Of a stretch of 64,000 bases of DNA, positions 24,394 through 37,200 are shown piece by piece. Source of the DNA: Lytechinus variegatus (taxonomy: Eukaryota > Echinodermata > Echinoidea > Temnopleuroida > Toxopneustidae); the NCBI RefSeq assembly GCF_018143015.1, contig NC_054741.1, forward strand, positions 10,628,683-10,692,682, written 5' to 3'. A model generated the notes under the pieces. That model was not told the origin of the DNA, did no database searches, and worked only from the letters and a program-made list of their open reading frames with translations. Numbering within the stretch: position 1 is the stretch's first letter; each line of letters begins with the position of its first letter. A program made the translations under genes and the position numbers.

Positions 24394-24700
24394 CCCCAAA
24401 TAAAAAAATAACTTGGCGCCATCCTAGATAAAATGCATCATCAACCCCCTAAAAATATGTTTAAAGGTGATATGTCAGTGTGGCTTGCCGTAAACGCATT
24501 TTCTCTCAATGCCGACGTTGGCGGGCGGTGTGCAAAGAAGATCATGCCTACGTAGGACATGTCTGGAGGTGTCTTTCCAAGGACCATTCTTCGTATCGCC
24601 CAAATCGGCTTTGTGAAACAGTTGAGCGATATCTCGTTCTTATGTAGAATGGTTCTACGAAAGACCATTTCATGCAACAGGCCCCGGTATATGCATGCGC
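24394..24700. repeat. MITE end and unassigned flank
   Basis: Ends with CATGCAACAGGCCCC (24671-24685), the inverse of the repeat end at about 15675. Inner phrases (AGGACCATTCTTC, GTAGAATGG) are also shared with 15720-15735. A dispersed, poorly preserved inverted-repeat family. Confidence 0.5.
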
Positions 24701-24856
24701 TATGCACGTACAGCGCAGGCTCAGTTTGGTGACGTCAGCTCGCGGTTGATTTAAAAGCCATAATCACGTGTTTACTGTTGTTGATCAATCAAACTTTGTG
24801 TTTATATTATATTATTCAACTTGAATGCCTCATCACTTCAGCAGCAAAGTCCTGAT
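24701..24856 (+). promoter_or_regulatory. promoter and non-coding first exon of the NYN gene
   Basis: A compact promoter-like block: a perfect CRE (TGACGTCA, 24730-24737), a TATA-like TTTAAAA (24750-24756) and an E-box CACGTG (24765-24770). A strong donor, GTAAGT, starts at 24857. The first coding exon of the NYN gene has an acceptor six bases before its ATG, so a non-coding first exon ending at 24856 and a 3.3-kb intron are likely. This is inference from spacing and motifs. Confidence 0.4.
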
Positions 24857-26218
24857 GTAAGTATGTGCTTATATTTATCTGTTTTCTAGGAAGGTTTCAA
24901 CATAAATAATTATGGGATGAAGTGTGTTTTGAATTCGTGGTGTGGCTCGATTTGATGGTCGTCGACGTGACTCGAGACGAATTGACTCAGCCGCGGCCGA
25001 GCATCAGCTCAGCCTCAGCTCAGTCACCCCAGACCCGCTGGCCTGGGTGGCTACGGTCGGTCGAGGTCTAGGTCGTGCCTCATGCCTCAGTCATAGCTAG
25101 AGGCGCTGGTCAGAAAATTGGGATTGACCCAGTTTACAGGGTCTATCTCGGTTTTTGGCAAGACTTCCATATGTCCCTCCACTAAAATTGAAAAAAAAAT
25201 AGGCCTGTGCCACGGGACAAAGCCCAAAAAAGCTGCCCAAGGCAAGCACAATGCATGACATTCATGAGTGGATCGATCTCGACCGAGCCAGGTCTGAGAC
25301 TGAATGAAAAAAAATCAACAAAGAAGGCTACACAATGTTTTAGACTTGTAAAAAAAATCTGTGGATCTTCATGTAACAGGGCCGGGTGCTACTTCGTAAG
25401 CACTTGCCCGATTGCCCAGGGCAAGTAAAAGTTATAGTCGGGCAAGTGTTTAATGTTTTGAAGTAAAGACCAAAGCTATTAATTAGCCCGAGTTGGGCAA
25501 GCAAAATTCTCACAATAGAATTACCAAAATTAGGCCTTTTAGGGTCGATATGATATACCGACCCTAATTTTGGTCATAGCAGGCAAGATAAAATCAATTT
25601 GTAAAAAGAAATGCAAGAACAAGGTACATCAGTTCATGTCAAAAGAGAAAAAAGGTCAATGATTTCCAAAACAATAATATGTTCTTTTGAAGAAGTAAAA
25701 CTCTTTTTCAAGGATTTTTTTCAGGCAAGTGAAATAGATTTTCGGGCAAGTACATTCCAAGTTCCAACTATTTAAAAATTTACTTGTCCAACCGGGCAAG
25801 TGCATCTTAAAAGTTATGTAGCATCCTGATGTAACTAGTCTCGTTAGTAGATTCTAGATCTAATGTTAGATCTATTCGTTTACAATTATGGGTACTGTAG
25901 ATCAAGCCTCTAACTCTAGCAATTCAATTAGCAAGAAAAAATCAAAGCAGAACTTGCAAAAGTTTACAGTAGAGTCTTCGATTTTATTGTCTCTGCTTCA
26001 TCATCTGTTGGTTATTTGATGAAAAATATTTTTTATAAATATTAATTATATTTTGTTCGATATTCTGAAATAGGCATCCTGGGAAGGGTTTGTCAGGACG
26101 CCGGGACAAAATACAGGACCATCCCAGTGCTGACACCAATCAAGTGTGCTCGGCCTAAGGCCAAGGGTTTTAGTCTGTGTAGATGTCATCAGGTTTCATA
26201 ACTAAAAACATACAAAAA
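24857..26218. other. putative 5' intron of the NYN gene
   Basis: No coding sequence is recognised. The interval has repeated 'gggcaagt' phrases between 25400 and 25800 and otherwise unique sequence. The short open frame near 25207-25428 has no family feature. Confidence 0.4.
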
Positions 26219-26220
26219 TA

Positions 26221-26733
26221 CCCTTTTTACACAGGCTAAAATTTCCTTAACACCGTACTACAGGTGGGGCTAAATTGCCATTTAGCCCCACCTATAGTAC
26301 GGGGTTAAGCTTAGCCCACTTTCTTTTTACACAGCATTTTTGCAAAGTGGGCTAACCCCACCTATAGTACGGGATTATTTGGCCCTGCAAAAAAGCAGGG
26401 TTATCCCAGCAATTGCGGTGCTAAGAGCGATAGTACGGGGTTAAGATCGCTAGTGTAAAACGAAAGTGGGCTAAGCTTAACCCCGTACTATTTAGCCCCA
26501 CCTATAGTACGGGGTTAAGGAAATTTTAGCGTGTGTAAAAAGTGTACGAGTGAAGTACTTGTACTACGAATGATCGACAAAAACCACTAGTCTGGGGTTA
26601 GCGAGTTTCGTGTGTAAAAAGCAAGCATTCCTTATCCGGGGTTAGCAATAACAATTTGGCATGTGTGAAAAGGAAAAAAAATAGTACGGGGTTAGCGATA
26701 GTCCGGGGTTAAGAAAATCCTGTGTAAAAAGGG
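26221..26733. mobile_element. 513-bp MITE with CCCTTTTTACACAGG ends and TA flanks
   Basis: The ends are perfect 15-base inverses (CCCTTTTTACACAGG / CCTGTGTAAAAAGGG), each flanked by TA (26219-26220, 26734-26735), which suggests a TA target site. The interior is a mosaic of direct and inverted copies of CTATAGTACGGGGTTAAG and GTGTGTAAAAAG. It has no coding capacity. Confidence 0.8.
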
Positions 26734-27435
26734 TAATAGTCAAGATTATTGGAAGATGGCAAGTCGTGAAAAATACATGTAGATGGTGAACTGGGGGAAA
26801 TTGAGGTCACTGAATCTATTTTTAGCACTCTCAATCCCCGTAATTGTCGTCTATGTCCTGCAGGGGTTCATAAAAAAATAACTGTCCCCATATATTGCCT
26901 AAACAAGGACATTCTCAATTTATCAAGACATGGTTTGTCTTGGTTTATGATGATGAGGATATCCTTGTTTTCTGGGACAGTCCCAACCTTAGGACCAGTG
27001 CCTCTAAGTTATTTACATAGTAATAAGCAGCGCACTGCGAACTTAAAGGTAAACCATCAAAAAATTGGACAGTCTAACGGTAAAGTAGATCAAATGATCT
27101 AGATCTACAGAAAAAACCCAACATGTTCAGAGCTGACTGAGATTTTTTTGAGGAAACCTTTCAAGATTCAAAGAACGTCCAAATTTTTTTTATTCTGAAC
27201 TGATTGAAGTGAAGAGAAGCTGTTTATATCTGTGTTAGATAGACTACTGAGAAAGAAAAAAAAGTTAATTTAAAGCCAAGGAAGGTATTAACGTTCTCCA
27301 AAACCAAAAGAACATTTGAATAGATCTAGCCTAGATCTAGATTCCATAAAGGTTAGATCTAACTAAGGCTAAATTGAGAATAAAAATCAAATAGGCATGA
27401 TACTGAAAATTTGATACAACTTTTTCTCCTTTTTT

Positions 27436-27712
27436 TATCAAGCATAATGCCTAGTAATTGTTGTGTATGTTCTGCCTTCACCTCGTCATTGGTATTTTGA
27501 AATTGATCAAAATGTAGTGACATTACTATCTATTTCAAACATAGATCTAGATCTAAATGGGAATAAACTCTGGATTGTAAATTTTGTATTCCATATATGT
27601 TTGAAATAAATAGATCTAGTAATGTCACCACATTTTGATCATTTTCAAAAGATCAATGGTGAAGTGAAAGCAGAACATGCACAACAGTTAGGCATTATGC
27701 TTTATTAAAAAA
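27436..27712. repeat. 277-bp foldback element
   Basis: About 110-base arms pair across a short centre. The left arm has AAGCATAATGCCTA, TGTTCTGC and GATCAAAATGTAGTGACATTA; the right arm has the inverse series ending TAGGCATTATGCTT. It lies in the putative 5' intron of the NYN gene. Confidence 0.7.
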
Positions 27713-28204
27713 AACAAGTTGCATCAGAGACTGACTATTTATACTTGAATTTACTTAGATCTTTAATATTATATTTTTTTATTTGAAACATTTAGAACTA
27801 GAAATATTCTATAGACCCTATAAATAAGGTATTGCAGTCTGAAGTCTGATAACATTACAAAGAAACATTGTAAATTATATCATTTTGGAATGTCCGTAGA
27901 CGTTTAAAACCCTTTATATTAAACCTACATGTATTGTATGCTTTTGAGGAATTTCCATTTGAATGGATGTTTTATAAACATTCTTATTTTGGACAAAGAC
28001 CTACAGAACCTACATGTATAGAATGTTGAAAGATCTAAATTTAGATAGTTCTGAAATATTTTGTGTTTGCTGAGCTTCTGCTTCTGCCTAAAATAATCTT
28101 TACATAATTATCAAATTAAAATAAATTACATAAACTATAAGAAAAACAGACTTTTTTTTCAACATTCTTTATTGCAAATTGGCCATCTTCATGCACAGGT
28201 CAAC
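27713..28204. other. AT-rich intron end and 5' UTR of the NYN gene
   Basis: AT-rich with no gene. A CTTTTTTTTC tract at 28151-28160 and an AG at 28197-28198 form the likely acceptor, followed by a six-base 5' UTR remnant before the ATG at 28205. An upstream in-frame ATG at 28172 falls in the intron under this model. Confidence 0.4.
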
Positions 28205-31200
28205 ATGTCTGAGATGAGCGATTCCCTGTCTTCATCATATGTCGTGCTAGATTCATGCGGTACTTCCGATCCATCAATAATATGTCTTGATGAATCCTTT
28301 GATGTGAAGCCCAGACTATCGTCACTACCCATCATCATTCCTGATACATCTCTGTCCGAGGAAGATGATGTTACAATCATCGAAAGAAGTATTAAGCAGG
28401 AGAAAGATATAAGTGCAATATCCGGGCAGGGTACGGTAGACTCTACCAACGTAAAGCCAGGCAAAGAGCTCAAGTTGCCTTGTACACCGTCAGAACGCGA
28501 GTGTAAGCGTAGGAGACTCAATACCTCATTATGCGGTGAGTTTTTAACCTGAACCTCACATACCCACGCATGTGCATGGATGATCTGAAATTTATCTTGT
28601 CCCTTTTGCATCTAGTCGATCAGTTGTCATTTGGTTTACACCCGAACATCTCATTTCTGTTTAATAGGTCTTATTAAAGACCATTCTTAAAATTCATTCA
28701 GACAGAGCTCAATGGGATTAAAAAGTATTGCAGAGGCAATCAAGTTTCATTATCATTCTCCTGACCAAAATAAAATGATTGCTCATTGTTTTGTTTTTCT
28801 TTTTTTGAAAAAAAGAAAAACAAAACAATGAGCAATCAAAAAAATTTCTCAAGAATCAAGCATGGAATGGGCTGAAATGTCAAATTATATTTATTTATAT
28901 CTTTTACTGTAGTTGATTTTATAAGCTCTGAGTTCAAAAGGCCCTTTTAAAGAAGAAGAAAAAAACCCATTTGATTACCAAGTACCAATAGCAGGTGCTA
29001 AAATATTCTCTTCTGATTTCTGTGTTAAGTAAACTTCTATTTGATTCAAATGTCAGATGATACTCTAATAAATTCACATCATTGAACCTTTGCTTTCAAT
29101 TTCTGTTTTACAGATGTGCCACTCGCTAGCACTCCTCTTGCCGGGTCTTCAGGGGCACCAGAGCAACTCCAAGAAACACCTATCCCTGTGAAGTATGTAT
29201 CAAATTGAATGAATTTAAAGTCAGGTTGCCGTCAGCTTTCACGGGGGAGTGGTTTATTATTTGCTGACCTCAGACTTTGTGAAGTTCAGTTGGAAATACC
29301 TGTAGTAGAGGCATCTTTTGGGGAAAGCAAACTCTGTATACCAGCAATAAATTGTTTGGTCAAGACAACTTCGCCTAGTTGGGCAACTGTCGGGTCAGGA
29401 ATAGTGAGATAATGACTTTACTATACGTCGATTTCCAGTGGTATTACATAACATATGCTAGCTGCTGGCCCTATATCTTATTCTACTCTTGGTGATTAAT
29501 ATCCGAAAGGTGTTGGAATTCCCCATTAAAACCAACAATAATCTCCCTTTAACTGTGCTGAATGGAATTTCATTTAACTTTGATTAATATGAACAGACAT
29601 TCACTGAAATTAATTCAGTTGAATTGAAGTTTACCTGTGTGTATTTTTTTATAAAATTAATTGCATCACATTGATTGAATTGAATAAATCAAGTTCAATT
29701 TCATTAAATTCATATTAACTTATTGAATTTAAGTTGAGCTATCTGAGCTGAATTTAATAATTAGATTGATTTCAGCTTAATTCAGTTTCAATAATTTGAC
29801 TGAGCTGATTGAATTGAACTGTAACAAATCAGGGATGTCACTTTTCAGTGTAAAGTATGAATTCAGACCCTTTCAATATATTTTTGGCCATAGAAACACC
29901 TTTTTCATATATTACAGGGGTCATTCTTGATGATTTTCAGATTTTTCACGAAACCAAAGTGGTTTCCCTGAAAAAAAATATCAGAAAGCAGTGAAATAGA
30001 ATGAGGATGGTTGAGCAAATGGTCATTTTTAGTTGCCGGGGGGAGCCTTTTAGGCCCCCCCTCGACATTTTTCGCGATAATTTCTAAATGCAAAATAATA
30101 ATACCCTGAAATTTCATGACTTTTTTCTTTCACATCTCCCGCACATTTTGAGACCCTGTTTGCGAAAATCGGGGGTACACTTGTGGAGATATAGCACATA
30201 TTCGTTACCAATGTCACCGAAAATGGCAATTTCCATTGACTTTTGTGTGAACAATGTATGGGTTTTACAAGAAGTGTTGTCAGATTTTTTTTTTTCTGTT
30301 TTTCCTCACATAACTTTCTTTTGGGCTATCACCAACTATTCTAAATTTAAAAAGACAATAAAAAATAGAGATTTCAAAACAAAGAAATACATAATAAATA
30401 AAAAAACAAAGAAATACATAAGAATTTGGAAACACAGAAGGAAACAAGAATATTATCGAGAAATATTAGCATATGCGCATAATTAATTACTATTATAATC
30501 TAATAATTATACAATTTCAATACAGTTGAGTGAGCTGTCTTTTAGATTACATGACTGGCTACTAACATGCTTGATTCCATTGCATTTTCTCAAAAAATGG
30601 GGGAAAACTGCAAAAAAAATGAAAATTCCTTGAAAATTTTTGAATATTTGCATAATTAATTAGATAAATAGAAATGATAATAAATATCACAAATTTGACA
30701 ACGCATTCTTGTAAATTAAATAATGAGACACCCACACACCAAATTTGGTCGCAATCGGTCGATAAACGGGCGAGATCTGAGGGGGCCTAATAGGCCCCCC
30801 CCCCTGGGCTATGCAATTTCAAAATAGCCCGGGCTATATAGGGTTAAACATATTTCCACATTTGTAAGGATATTTGTGTTGTTTTTACTATGAAATTTAT
30901 ATTATATTTATTATCCTCCACAGGTATGAAAGAATACGAGTTGATCTTAGTGCAACAAAAAAGGAGCAAAAGAGACTCATAGGACATGTGCAGGTTAGTC
31001 TATATTTAGGCTTTATTATATTGACTGGCTTTGAGAGAGAAACCATATATATTCCCCTAAGTAGTCTCATACGAGGGCCATATGGGTTTACAGAAAATTA
31101 AAGTTAGTCAATATTATTATTATTACCACCTATAACCCTACATTTGTATGATGTGTAATTAAAGCTATATCAGTTTATGTCTGTTTGCCTATTGTTACAT

Positions 31201-34200
31201 CTAAATATATTCAGGGTTATGTTTATACGTTGCCCTGGTTTTGTCTTTTTCATTATTTTGTTTTGTTCATGTTGAATGTTTTGTTACCTCTCCTGTTTTG
31301 ACTTCTTTTTAACCTTTTTTTCTGTATTATGCCTTAAAGGAAGTTACTTTCCAGCCTTTTGAGTATTTTTTCTTTTATGTATATGGTGCACTCGCTATAA
31401 GCGGTGCTTTCAGAGTTGTTACCTCCAGTATTTTGTAACCAATACACATTTCATAATGTTGATATTGCTTTGGAAATGAATTGAATCTTGAAGTAATAGG
31501 ATCTTAGGTTGAAGAATTACAACACTAAAATTATCGACTTTTTTGATTTTGTTTTTTACATCTATTGACAACTTTTGTTTTATTTTCTCATTGTGGTTGA
31601 TTTGCAAATTGGCAAATCCACAATTCCAGAAGATCGAGGAGAATATGCGTCTCATGCAGGAAGAGCTAAGTAAAAAGAGGAAAAGAGAGGAAAAAATTGA
31701 AAACGATCCGCTTGATTTCAGCATAGATGATGAAACGGATGTGCTCCGACCAGTCGTCATTGATGCCAGTAACGTAGCAATGAAGTATGAAATATTTCCT
31801 TTTTTATAAAATAATGTAGTTGCTGTAAACACTGAACTCACTAGAAAGTCTGTAAAACAAAGGTTAATAGACCAGTTCGGAGTTACCTCATGGAAATATT
31901 TTCTCAAATTACCTTTCATTCCTTCCATTAGGATAGGCAAATTTCAAAGAAATTCTAGCATAAGCATGCCTGACATAGCAGGATGCAGACATTGCAAAGC
32001 CCAGGTGACAAGAGGAGCAGATCAATGAATGCTTTATGAAATTATTTGTGGTATTCCTACTTTGAATGCATTCGCATTTACTATTATAATGTACTTGGCC
32101 AGCTGCTAGTTGCTAGTTTGCATTATTGTTATTCAGTGGATCTTATAAAAAACAGAATTCTAAAGAATATATGAATATTCAAGACATCAAATTTGGTGCT
32201 TATTTCATTGAATATTAAACCAATATGCTCTGACTAATAATTAGAGTCTACTGGGCAAAATGCAGATGCAACAATTGTCTTGATTTCTTTAATCACTAAT
32301 CGTTGTGTTTCGGGGCTCTGGTAAGTGGTAACTAATTGTTCCCCCTTCTTCATCTTCCATGTTCTCTCCCCCTAAAGCCATGGCAACAGCAAGGTCTTCT
32401 CCTGTAAGGGTATCTCAATCTGCATCCAGTTCTTCATGCAAAGAGGTCACACCAAAGTCCACGCCCTTCTCCCTCGGGACTGGAAGGAGTACAAGAAAGT
32501 CCCCATCAAGGATCCTCACCTTGTAGATGAACTCAAGTCCCGGGATCTCCTCAGGTTTACACCTGCCGGTCTGAGGGGTGGAAAAAGGGCCACGCCCTAT
32601 GACGACAGGTAAAGATTGCATCCAGACATTTTGAATGCTCCTAAGGCACACAAGTATTTTGTTTATAAAAGGCATACTTCAGGCTGGAAATAATAAAATA
32701 GAAACAGAGTAAAAAAGAAAGAAGCAAGATGCTGAAAATTTAATCAAAATCTGCACTACTCAGAATGTTGCATTCGGGGTGAGACACCTGGCCAGAAATT
32801 AACCCTAAGAAGACTGGGGGGACTGACTCAGTCCCCCCTTCGACATTTTTCACGATAAATCCGCCGCTCGAGATTTTTTGACCGCTTCGCTCGCTGACTT
32901 TTTACTTTCAAGTCTCGCGCAGATTTTGAGACCAAAATTGTGACTCCCGGGTACGCGGTTCCGAAATTACGCAACATTTCGTAAGTGCCTGCAGACCCAA
33001 AATTACTCAAAAATGTGAATTTGTGTACAAATCCAATGCAAAAAGGTTTTTAGCCAAAATTCGTAAAATGTATCATTGCAGAGATGCCAACCCTCCCGAT
33101 TTCATCGGGAGGCTCCCGAAAATTCATCCCAACTCCCGCCCTTACGATTACCATCCTTATCCTCCCGAAATTACGATTTTTTTGCATTGATCAAATTGGA
33201 TTGGAAGGACATACTATCGTCTGCTAACTTTAGCATGTAGTAACTCCATTACGTTCGCTGCTACTAAATTCTGTGTGAAAAGTAGACAAATAAGGAGCAG
33301 CGAAAAGCTGGTGCATGTGATATGCCCAACGGGAATCCACTGTGCACCAGGCCGGTAGGCCCGGCTAGCTTCGCGAGGCGTGTGCGCTCGTGGCCACTGG
33401 ATTTGTCGAGTCGTGCGGTGGAATATCGGTGTGTGATTTCGGCGTATTGATGGGTTGATATTCCCGACCTTTCGTTTGAGGACGCGGACGCTTATTTACA
33501 ACGGTAGTTGACTTTGGAAGGGACTTTTTGGGCCCGTCATCATGGTCGTAAAACTCAGTCCTGCAATGCAAATTGTGTGACATGAGATTTTTTTTTCGTT
33601 TCGCATCTGCGACGGAAACATTCAATATGCGTTTCGTGTGCAAAATTCTGGTTGCTACTATGGTAACAGCGATTTATCCGATTGAGGACGACTTTCCAAA
33701 GCCACATTTGACTCCTCCTAGAGCTCGAGAGGCCGCCCGGGGGGCCCACTTCCATTGATTAGTGGATACCAGTAGCGACCACCCGTAAAAGGGGACAGAG
33801 CTATGGGCAGGTACGTTACGTATATAGGCCTATGTAACGTTATAAGGGTGTCAAAACGATGTTTAAAATGCTGAAATAAGGGATATAATATATTCAATAC
33901 TTGTAGGGTTTCACAAGCCAAATACTTGTTAAGAGATGCATTTTCATAATCTGGAAAAGAATTGCTTCCCTTGTTTAGCATGTTTAGGGTACTTTTCGAA
34001 ACCCCATGGTCGTGCCTGGTATCCACTCATCAATGGAAGTGGTCCCCCCGGAATTTGAATCTAATCCCCATTTCTGGGGAATGTAAAACATAATGCCCCT
34101 CACATCGTGTGCGAGAGGCATATCGTTTGTGTATAAGGAGTAAACAAAAGAAACAAAGAAACAAAAGCAACAAAAGGAAACGAGTTCAAAGGTATCGCAT

Positions 34201-37200
34201 ATGATGTGTACATATCAACGCATGCGAAATGTTCGGCTGGAGAGGTTGATCTTATCCATGAAATCAATTGCCAGTGATCCACCAATAATCCACTTTAAAT
34301 GTAATATCGATTCGATGGACTGTAATGATCTATATTTAAGCCTTCATTCAGTAAGTTTTTCCTCACTCAATATGTTCTCGATTTGTTTGAAAAACCACTT
34401 TATTCTCCATGTCATAAATGTATTTTACACTGTTTTAGGTCCTGCATTTTGAATATCTCCAGCCATCAGTCGTAATATACATGCATGTATGCGCTACGGG
34501 TGTCGCGGAAAGGGATTTTGCACACGAAAAGCAGATTTGTAGGGCCTGTAACCCCCCTGTTACACAAAGCTTAGCATTGATCGTAGAGCAGTTTTCTACG
34601 TTTGATACTATTGACTGTAATGCACAATCAATCTTAAAAATCAAGTGTATGATTAAGCGTTAACTTTTGTGTTAGGGGACCCTAATACTAGCGTCCGTGA
34701 TGATTGCGAAAGGTCCCAATTGTCACGAAGTGACGGAAAATCAACAAAAGAAGACCAAGAAATGGTCTCAGAAGTATGAGATTGAATACAGTCTCCAGTA
34801 CCTGTGTGTTCGGAAGTCGGAAAGAGGAATTTACCATACATTTTGCGCAATTTGCAGCGTGGACATTTCAGTTTAGCAGGGAGGTCGTGATGATAATTCG
34901 GAAGCACTTTCGTTCGGGAGCAAACGGCATAGGCCTACCATGGATAGCTCTATGGGCCTACGGACATTGCGATGACAAGATCTTCATGATCTTCGAGCTC
35001 CACTAGTACCCTGTTGTCTTTATTTCACCAAGCAAGGGACCAGCGCTGAGCTTTTCTTTACTGGATTTATAGTGGAACATAACCTGCCTATAGGCTATAG
35101 CCGATAGTGATAATTCATCCTTGTTGATTATTGTTGTTGGACAGGTACTTATGACTTTTTTTTTGTCCCTTCATTTTTTATTTACATGTGAAAATGCATA
35201 TTTGATATTTTTAATGTTAAAAAAGTGGGAACAATGTTTATTTCAAAACATGTGAAATGCCTCAAAATAAGGGTCAGATTGCACCAGAGAGCATCTAGAA
35301 ACCCAGAGCTTCCAGGGCCCTAAGGCGGGCCCTGGACCCCGGCCGCAAGGGTCGAGCGCTCCGCGCTCGAGATGTGCGCTACGCGCACATAATTTGGTGG
35401 CGGTTGCAAATCCTCCCTAATTCTGATTTTCAAAAGTTGGCATCTCTGTCATTGGTTTTCTTTTGCTTCTTAAAATCAATTAATTTTATCTTGCTTATGG
35501 TCAAAATAAAGAATTGAATTGAAATGAAATTGAAAAAAGTCCTCGACAATTTCCATTGAAAAAAACAAGTCGAAAAACAAAGAAATACATAAGAAATTTA
35601 AAAAACAATAAAATACATAAAAAAATAAATGTGATGTTGAAATTTATGAAAAATAAATTTGATCAGATGCCTATCTAGAGTATGTGAAACAAAAATTACC
35701 ATTTTAGGGGCATTGTTTTGTTAATTAAAGCAAACTTATGATTTTTACGCATAAATTAGCATAACTGATATGAGCAATGCAATTTTTGGCAGAATTTGAT
35801 ATTACAGTTTTGTAGATAATGCCATGGTTAACGCGCATGCCAATTTTCGTTGCGATCGCACGATCGACGACAGATCATAAGGGGAGGGCTGAATCAGCCA
35901 CCCCCTGTATTCTTAGGCGTCGAAATAGCCCAGTCTATTTAGGGTTAAGCAGTCATACAAAGCTATTGGTTCATAGTGGAGCGTTGTGGCCCAGTGGATT
36001 AGTCTTCGGACTTTGAAACAGAGGGTTGTGGGTTCAATTCCCTGCCAGCCATGGCATAATTTCCTTCAGCAAGAAACTGATCCACAATGTGCTGCACTCA
36101 ACCCAGGTGAGGTAAATGGGTACCGGTAGGAAGTAATTCCTTAAGAAGCTGTGTGCGCTATGAACGCCTAGCTTAGCCGGGTAATATAGGAGCGCCTTGA
36201 GCACCTAACAAGGTGGATATGTGCGCAATATAAATATCCTATATTATTATTATTATTTGCTTTAATTATTTTATTTATTTTACTTATAACCAATCAGGAT
36301 AATGCTACAAGCAGCCTGCAGGAATGGAGGGGTGATTGTGAGCAACGATAACTACAGAGATCTTATAAACGAGTCTGCAGAATTCAAGTTTGTCATTGAC
36401 AACAGGTATTACAGAAGGAAAACAAATGAACCTACACATTTCTGTTTACTATTAAAAGTATGTTACATCATCTAAACATATTGTGGAAATCAAATCTTGA
36501 TTATATCTCCATAATGATTCATCAAAAGTTGATTTTATGAATATTGTAGAATATATTCAGGCATGGTTGTAGTCAGATGTGATGTGCCCATTTAATAGTG
36601 AACAAAGTAGCAAGGCAATACAATTGTTATCATGGAGATTATTTGATTTTTCTGTTTTTCAGTCCTGCTTTCGCAGTTTTATTTTAGATCTAACTTCCTG
36701 AATGATTTGAGACATTTTGAATGTTAAATTTTTATTTTTTTTTTCTTTTCTTACATTTCAGGTTGATTAAATTCACCTTTCTTGGCAATGAATTTCTGGT
36801 TTCGAAAGATACCTATGGCCGCAATGGACCAGAACTAAATGAAATTCTTCGAAGGTCAGTCAAATGATATTATTAATCTGATTCTTGGATCGTGGCAAGT
36901 GCGTATTAGTCCCTGCTGCAGTTGCTTCTGCAATAATTTCTATGAAGAGAGCGTTTTTGTTGTGGTTTTGTATTTTTACCTGCTCCAGTGAAAATCACTG
37001 ATTATATGTTTCAAGAAATGCTCCCTCATTTGGTTTGCAGATATTAAAGGATCAGCCATTATTATACATGTATTTGAACTGTGAACTTTTTAATTCCTGA
37101 TCACTTCATCATCAATGCACTCCTTAACTCTATTTTTGTCTTGGTAAATCCCCCATCATCCCATGTACTAAAGCCTATGGAGAAAACTAAATGGACAAAA

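Larger units (their letters stand above)
33079..35448 (+). mobile_element. 2.37-kb hAT element relic with 6-bp target duplication
   Basis: The ends are perfect inverses, CAGAGATGCCAAC / GTTGGCATCTCTG, flanked by the direct repeat TCATTG (33073-33078, 35449-35454). The element carries the start of a hAT transposase (see 34748-34930) and a further insertion at 33737-34051. hAT families with 5- or 6-bp duplications exist besides the usual 8-bp ones. Most of the transposase is missing, so this copy cannot move by itself. Confidence 0.75.
32799..35948. mobile_element. TTAACCCTAA-ended element (copy 2), split by a nested hAT
   Basis: The ends are inverse: TTAACCCTAAGAAGACTGGG at 32799 and TTAGGGTTAA finishing at 35948, the latter preceded by C/G-rich sequence with a 'cagtctattt' phrase. 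Its two halves (32799-33078 and 35455-35948) are interrupted by a hAT insertion. Without the insertion it would be near 775 bases, close to the size of copy 1 at 30036-30848. It lies in the large NYN intron 32609-36297. Confidence 0.7.

Noticed and set aside
28172..28204. Upstream in-frame ATG as the NYN start
   Set aside because: It lies before a likely splice acceptor at 28197-28198, so it would be intronic; MSEMSD at 28205 is the better start.
30088..30486. 132-codon open frame in a NYN intron
   Set aside because: Lies inside a dispersed repeat (copy 1 of the GGGTTAA-ended family) and has no domain.
33365..33755. Minus-strand open frames of 66-92 codons as transposase fragments
   Set aside because: No transposase motif could be recognised, unlike the plus-strand zinc-finger remnant at 34748-34930.
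35975..36060. Functional tRNA gene
   Set aside because: A and B boxes are present but no acceptor stem or anticodon arm folds convincingly, and a SINE body with an ATT tail follows.
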